A stretch of DNA of 64,000 bases from contig SMDE01000008.1 of NCBI GenBank assembly GCA_004346725.1, positions 186,001 to 250,000 of the forward strand, written 5' to 3'. The translations under genes and the position numbers were made by a program. A model generated the notes under the pieces. The model made no database searches, was not told the origin of the DNA, and saw nothing but the letters and a program-made list of their open reading frames with translations. Source of the DNA: Phytobacter diazotrophicus (GTDB taxonomy: Bacteria > Pseudomonadota > Gammaproteobacteria > Enterobacterales > Enterobacteriaceae). Positions 59,887 through 64,000 of the stretch are shown here, piece after piece. How positions within the stretch are numbered: the stretch's first letter is position 1; each line of letters begins with the position of its first letter.

Positions 59887-61113
59887 CTAATCCCCCATCA
59901 ACTCTTTTACCAGTTCCACGCAGTGCAGAAACCGGGAGTCATAATCAGGCTCTTCCACATGCCGCCAGGTAATATTGTTCTCTTTGAGCATATCCACCAG
60001 CATCTGCTGGAACTCGCTGCGATCCACTGAACTGCCCAGGCTTCTCAACCCGTCGGCAACCCATGGCGTATTATTTTCCAGCAGAATCACCAGGTCGAAA
60101 CGGTATTCATCGATCATCGCCTGCACAAAAGGGTGCTCACGCCCTTCATACTTCACGCAAAATGCCTGCGTAGTGACAAAGTCCGTGTCGATAAAAGCCA
60201 CTTTATTGGCATATTTCACAGCAAAATCAATATACTGCGCCTGCCCCAATGCGATCTTGTCATAGTCGGAATACTGCAGTGCCATCTCATCGCCGCCAAG
60301 ATGGGAGAAGACATAATCCCGCCCGTACTCCCACGCGCTGGTGGTATTGAAGATATTCGCGAGCTTATTGACCAGCGTCGATTTCCCGCTGGATTCCCCT
60401 CCCAGTATCGCCACGGTGCGCACGAAAAACGGCTTCACTTCGGTCGGAATATAATCCCAGTAGCGGAACGGATTCTCACGAATGAGCGCGCCGCTGATAT
60501 TCATAAAAGTGCGTTTGGGATCGATAAGCACCGTTTCAATACCCAGATGCTCAAGGTACTGGGGAGCGTCCGCCTCTTCCGAACTGTAGATCCAGTTAGG
60601 CTGAATGCCCTTTTCATCCATAAAGGCTTTAATGCCTTTACTCCAGACATCCCAGCCATGCGGGTAAGGCTCCATGCCCTCTTCATTAAACGCATGAATA
60701 CGAATGTTTTTCTGATATTTGAAGGTCTGCAGTAGCCAACGCAGGCGGTCGCTGATGGTCGGCTGCTGGGACATCGCACTGTCTTCAAACAGTTCGCGGT
60801 CGCGCTTCTCGTCATACCCCATCACAATATGCAGCTCATCCACCTGGCTACAGGCACGCTGAATCAGGTAGATATGCCCGGTATGCAGCGGGTAAAACTT
60901 ACCAAACACCACGCCAACGCTTTTTTGCCGACGCGGAAATTCCAATCCGAGGAAACGGTGCAGCGCCTCGAGTTTTTGCGCGCTGGGACTTTTGATTTTG
61001 GCATTCAGGAGTTGGCTCAAATAGCCTTTGGTCATGCCGCTGGCGTCGGCCACCTGCTGCAACGTGCAGCCTTTTTGACGGATTGCGGTCTTGAGATAGT
61101 CGAATGACGACAC
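59887..61113 (-). CDS. nadR: NadR: NAD repressor, NMN adenylyltransferase and ribosylnicotinamide kinase
   Basis: A 408-residue trifunctional protein (E. coli 410). The N-terminal HTH is CTLQQVADASGMTKGYLSQL, the central nucleotidyltransferase has GVVFGKFYPLHTGHIYL, and the C-terminal kinase has the P-loop GGESSGKSTLV. It represses NAD synthesis genes and salvages nicotinamide riboside. The start is a GTG behind AGGAGG, as in E. coli; 20 further in-frame codons upstream are excluded. Confidence 0.97.
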   Translation of the reverse strand: MSSFDYLKTAIRQKGCTLQQVADASGMTKGYLSQLLNAKIKSPSAQKLEALHRFLGLEFPRRQKSVGVVFGKFYPLHTGHIYLIQRACSQVDELHIVMGYDEKRDRELFEDSAMSQQPTISDRLRWLLQTFKYQKNIRIHAFNEEGMEPYPHGWDVWSKGIKAFMDEKGIQPNWIYSSEEADAPQYLEHLGIETVLIDPKRTFMNISGALIRENPFRYWDYIPTEVKPFFVRTVAILGGESSGKSTLVNKLANIFNTTSAWEYGRDYVFSHLGGDEMALQYSDYDKIALGQAQYIDFAVKYANKVAFIDTDFVTTQAFCVKYEGREHPFVQAMIDEYRFDLVILLENNTPWVADGLRSLGSSVDRSEFQQMLVDMLKENNITWRHVEEPDYDSRFLHCVELVKELMGD

Positions 61114-61255
61114 GAGTGCCTCCTGCTGGCTGAACCTGCCTGGCAGCATCAACGTGCCAGGCCTATTATGCAAAATTCCCTATGCATTTCGGGGCAGGAG
61201 GCGGGGAATAAACGCAGCCATCACACCTGCCGCCAGAAAGACGACGGGAATGTAA

Positions 61256-62638
61256 TTATAAGTCGTCAAAGACGCTTAGTGCATCTGCGAGTTTTTTAAC
61301 ACCGAAGACCTGCATCCCTTCTGGTGGTTTTTTCGGCACATTCGCGGCAGGTACAATGGCGCGTCGGAAGCCGTGTTTCGCCGCTTCGGAAATACGCTCT
61401 TGCCCGCTGGGCACCGGGCGGATCTCACCCGCCAGCCCCACCTCGCCAAAGACCACCAGGTCCTGAGGCAGAGGCCGGTCGCGCAGGCTCGACACCATAG
61501 CCAGTAACAACGCCAGGTCCGCGCTGGTTTCCGTCACTTTTACGCCGCCGACAACGTTGACGAACACATCCTGGTCGGCCATCTGCAGGCCGCCGTGGCG
61601 ATGCAGCACCGCCAGCAGAATGGCAAGGCGGTTCTGCTCAAGCCCGACAGCAACACGCCGGGGGTTGGACATCATCGAGTGATCCACCAGCGCCTGAATC
61701 TCTACCAGTAGCGGACGCGTGCCTTCCCAGACCACCATCACCGAGCTGCCGGAAGTCACTTCATCGCCACGGCTAAGGAAGATGGCGGACGGGTTACTCA
61801 CTTCCCGTAGCCCTTGTTCGGTCATCGCAAAGACGCCCAACTCGTTGACCGCGCCAAAGCGGTTCTTATGGCTGCGCAGCGTACGGAAACGAGAGTCCGC
61901 ATCACCATCCAGCAACACAGAGCAGTCAATACAGTGCTCAAGGACTTTCGGCCCCGCCAGCGAGCCATCTTTGGTCACGTGCCCGACCATGACAATCGCC
62001 ACCCCGCGCGTTTTCGCGAAGCGCGTAAGATAAGCCGCCGTTTCACGCACCTGCGCCACGCTACCGGGAGAAGACTGGATATCTGCCATGTGCATGACCT
62101 GGATGGAGTCAATAACCATCAGCTTCGGCTGCTCTTCATCGGCAATCTGGCAGATTTGCTCAATGCTGGTTTCCGACAACATATTCAGATTGGCAGTCGG
62201 CAGGCCAAGACGGTGCGCGCGCATCGCCACCTGCTGCAACGACTCTTCCCCGGTGACGTACAGCGTTTTCATCTGTTCCGCGAGTCTGCACAGGGTTTGT
62301 AGCAGAAGCGTCGATTTACCTGCACCAGGGTTACCGCCAATCAGGATAGCGCTTCCCGGCACCACGCCGCCGCCCAACACGCGGTCGAACTCTTTAAAAC
62401 CGGTCGAAAAACGCGGCAAGGCTTCCAGGCTGATATCGGAAAGTTTCTGTACTTTCGACGCGCCCGCATTGCCAGCATACCCGCTTAAGCGCTCATTACG
62501 CGCCACAACAGGCGAGGCGGCCACACGCACTTCGGTAATCGTGTTCCAGGCATGGCAGGCGCTACATTGCCCCTGCCAGCGGGGATAATCGGCACCACAT
62601 TCATTACAGACAAATGCGCGTTTTGGAGCTTTCGCCAC
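61256..62638 (-). CDS. radA: DNA repair protein RadA (Sms)
   Basis: A 460-residue RecA-like ATPase, the E. coli length. Domains are an N-terminal C4 zinc finger (CNECGADYPRWQGQCSAC), Walker A GGNPGAGKSTLL, the KNRFG motif in SHKNRFGAVNELG, and a Lon-like C-terminal domain. It helps branch migration in recombination. It is 10 bases downstream of serB, so the two are an operon. Confidence 0.98.
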   Translation of the reverse strand: MAKAPKRAFVCNECGADYPRWQGQCSACHAWNTITEVRVAASPVVARNERLSGYAGNAGASKVQKLSDISLEALPRFSTGFKEFDRVLGGGVVPGSAILIGGNPGAGKSTLLLQTLCRLAEQMKTLYVTGEESLQQVAMRAHRLGLPTANLNMLSETSIEQICQIADEEQPKLMVIDSIQVMHMADIQSSPGSVAQVRETAAYLTRFAKTRGVAIVMVGHVTKDGSLAGPKVLEHCIDCSVLLDGDADSRFRTLRSHKNRFGAVNELGVFAMTEQGLREVSNPSAIFLSRGDEVTSGSSVMVVWEGTRPLLVEIQALVDHSMMSNPRRVAVGLEQNRLAILLAVLHRHGGLQMADQDVFVNVVGGVKVTETSADLALLLAMVSSLRDRPLPQDLVVFGEVGLAGEIRPVPSGQERISEAAKHGFRRAIVPAANVPKKPPEGMQVFGVKKLADALSVFDDL

Positions 62639-62648
62639 AGAGACCTCG

Positions 62649-63620
62649 TTATTTCTTCGCCAGACTGGCTGAGAGAATGCAGAACACCCCCATCAAATCA
62701 GCGTGACGGATGGTGACTTCGGCTTTTTCATTTACTTTCGGTTTCGCGTGAAAGGCGATACCTAACCCGGCGGCTTTAATCATCGGCAGATCATTAGCAC
62801 CGTCGCCAATGGCGATCGTTTGAGTCGCCGGAATCTCATGTTCCTGCGCCAGACGCTTGAGGGTATTGGCTTTGTACTGCGCGTCCACAATGTCGCCCAG
62901 CACGTTGCCGCTGAACTTACCGTCAACCACTTCCAGATGGTTGGCTACCGCCGCTGTCAGGCGGAGCATCTCGCGTAGGTGATCGGCAAAGAAGGTGAAG
63001 CCGCCAGACGCAATCGCCACTTTCCAGCCCAGCGCTTCCAGTTTTAACACCAATTGCGTAAGGCCTGGCATCAGGGGCAGACTGTCACGGACCTGATGCA
63101 GGATGTTTGCGTCAGCCCCTTTGAGCGTTGCCACACGTTGACGCAGGCTGGCCGTGAAGTCCAGCTCACCGCGCATGGCGCGTTCCGTCACTTCCGATAC
63201 CATTTCGCCCGTACCGGCCAGTTTAGCGATTTCATCAATGCACTCAATTTGAATCGCAGTTGAGTCCATATCCATCACCATCAGGCCCGGATGACGCAGA
63301 GACGGAATTTTACCGAGCGGCGCAACGTCCAGCCCTTCATCATGTGCCAGGCGGGTAGCACGCGGGGTAAGTGAACCGGCAAGGCGGATAACCTGATAAT
63401 CTTCCACACACCAGGCGGCCACGATCACCATTGCCGCGCCCAGTTTACGTTGCCAGGCGGTCAAACGTTCTTTATTCAGGGCGCGTCCATACAGAAGCCA
63501 GCCGCTACGACCCGCGTGATAATCCAGGGGCATGACCTCATCGCCACTTAAAGAGAGCGGCAACCCAGGCCACTGAGAAACGTCGTTGGGCAGGTCGCAC
63601 CAGGTCAAATTATTCGGCAT
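62649..63620 (-). CDS. serB: Phosphoserine phosphatase
   Basis: A 323-residue HAD phosphatase (E. coli 322). Catalytic motifs are VMDMDSTAIQIECIDEI (nucleophile Asp) and IAIGDGANDLPMIKAAGLGIAF. It performs the last step of serine synthesis. The start MPNNLTWCDL is used; 72 in-frame codons upstream overlap the divergent ytjB gene and are rejected. Confidence 0.98.
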   Translation of the reverse strand: MPNNLTWCDLPNDVSQWPGLPLSLSGDEVMPLDYHAGRSGWLLYGRALNKERLTAWQRKLGAAMVIVAAWCVEDYQVIRLAGSLTPRATRLAHDEGLDVAPLGKIPSLRHPGLMVMDMDSTAIQIECIDEIAKLAGTGEMVSEVTERAMRGELDFTASLRQRVATLKGADANILHQVRDSLPLMPGLTQLVLKLEALGWKVAIASGGFTFFADHLREMLRLTAAVANHLEVVDGKFSGNVLGDIVDAQYKANTLKRLAQEHEIPATQTIAIGDGANDLPMIKAAGLGIAFHAKPKVNEKAEVTIRHADLMGVFCILSASLAKK

Positions 63621-63725
63621 TACAGCTCCTGTAGGGGTATGTGCTGAGGTAAAAATAACGCATGAGGCTACCTTGTAACCAGCGCTTCTGGCAACATTAA
63701 GCCGCAAATTTTCAACAGGTGGAAT

Positions 63726-64000
63726 ATGGCTCGCGCAAAACTCAAATTCCGGCTTCATCGTGCCGTGATCGTGCTCTTCTGTCTGGCGCTGCTGGTCGCC
63801 CTTATGCAGGGCGCATCCTGGTTCAGTCAGAATCACCAGCGTCAGCGCAATCCGCAGCTTGAAGAGCTGGCCCGCACGCTGGCGAAACAGGTCACGCTAA
63901 ACCTTGCGCCACTGATGCGCGCGGAGACGCCTGACGATAAGCGTATCAGCGTTGTGCTGCGGCAATTGACCGAGGAGAGCCGAATTCTCGATGCGGGCGT
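63726..64000 (+). CDS. ytjB: Inner-membrane protein YtjB (Smp), 5' part
   Basis: About 91 codons are present and the gene runs off the window. The start MARAKLKFRLHRAVIVLFCLALLVAL, with a membrane segment at residues 14-34, is nearly identical to E. coli Smp. A Shine-Dalgarno-like AGGTGGAAT precedes the ATG. It is divergent from serB. E. coli Smp is about 214 residues; function is unknown. Confidence 0.93.
   Translation, partial: MARAKLKFRLHRAVIVLFCLALLVALMQGASWFSQNHQRQRNPQLEELARTLAKQVTLNLAPLMRAETPDDKRISVVLRQLTEESRILDAG

Overview
This is chromosomal DNA from an enteric gammaproteobacterium. Nearly every backbone gene matches an E. coli K-12 or Salmonella counterpart in length and sequence. 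The order is that of the E. coli origin-of-map region (serB to thr to dnaK to car to cai), read in reverse. The intact cai genes, the sulfatase/anSME block beside nhaA and the lack of insertion sequences suggest Citrobacter or a close relative. That is an inference from gene content and remembered sequences, not from a search. No rRNA, tRNA, CRISPR array, prophage or intact insertion sequence was seen.

Layout. 1-2.8 kb: carnitine genes caiC (partial), caiD, caiE and the regulator caiF. 3-8.8 kb: carB-carA (carbamoyl phosphate) with ARG boxes and a PurR-like box, then dapB. 9-10.7 kb: an AlaX-type tRNA-editing gene divergent from a LysR regulator, which E. coli K-12 lacks here. 10.6-17.4 kb: the ribF-ileS-lspA-fkpB-ispH-rihC gene string; its IleS has an unusual editing motif and an 11-residue insertion. 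17.7-19.5 kb: rpsT and a small ABM/ACT/ArsR operon. 19.6-21.7 kb: nhaA-nhaR. 21.8-26.8 kb: an apparent four-gene sulfatase operon (Tsx-like porin, arylsulfatase, radical-SAM maturase, double zinc-ribbon protein resembling a domesticated transposase). 27.2-30.5 kb: dnaK-dnaJ. 30.6-37.1 kb: satP followed by an accessory block between satP and mog: a ClC transporter, a Fur-box-preceded iron/siderophore ABC importer and an MFS symporter. 37.2-46.9 kb: mog, talB, yaaJ, yaaA, yaaX and thrLABC with attenuator. 47-53.1 kb: lasT/yjtD, yjjY, arcA and creABCD. 53.3-64 kb: rob, gpmB, yjjX, trpR, slt, ettA, nadR, radA, serB and the start of ytjB.

Regulatory signals read directly include two ARG boxes at carA, a trp operator at trpR, a Fur box, an FNR box upstream of arcA, a cre tag inside the 3' end of creC, a sigma32 promoter at dnaK, a sigma70 promoter at rpsT, the thr attenuator and many intrinsic terminators. 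Most of the window is ordinary core genome. The parts most worth a second look are the ileS allele, the sulfatase operon with its zinc-ribbon gene, and the Fur-linked transport island.
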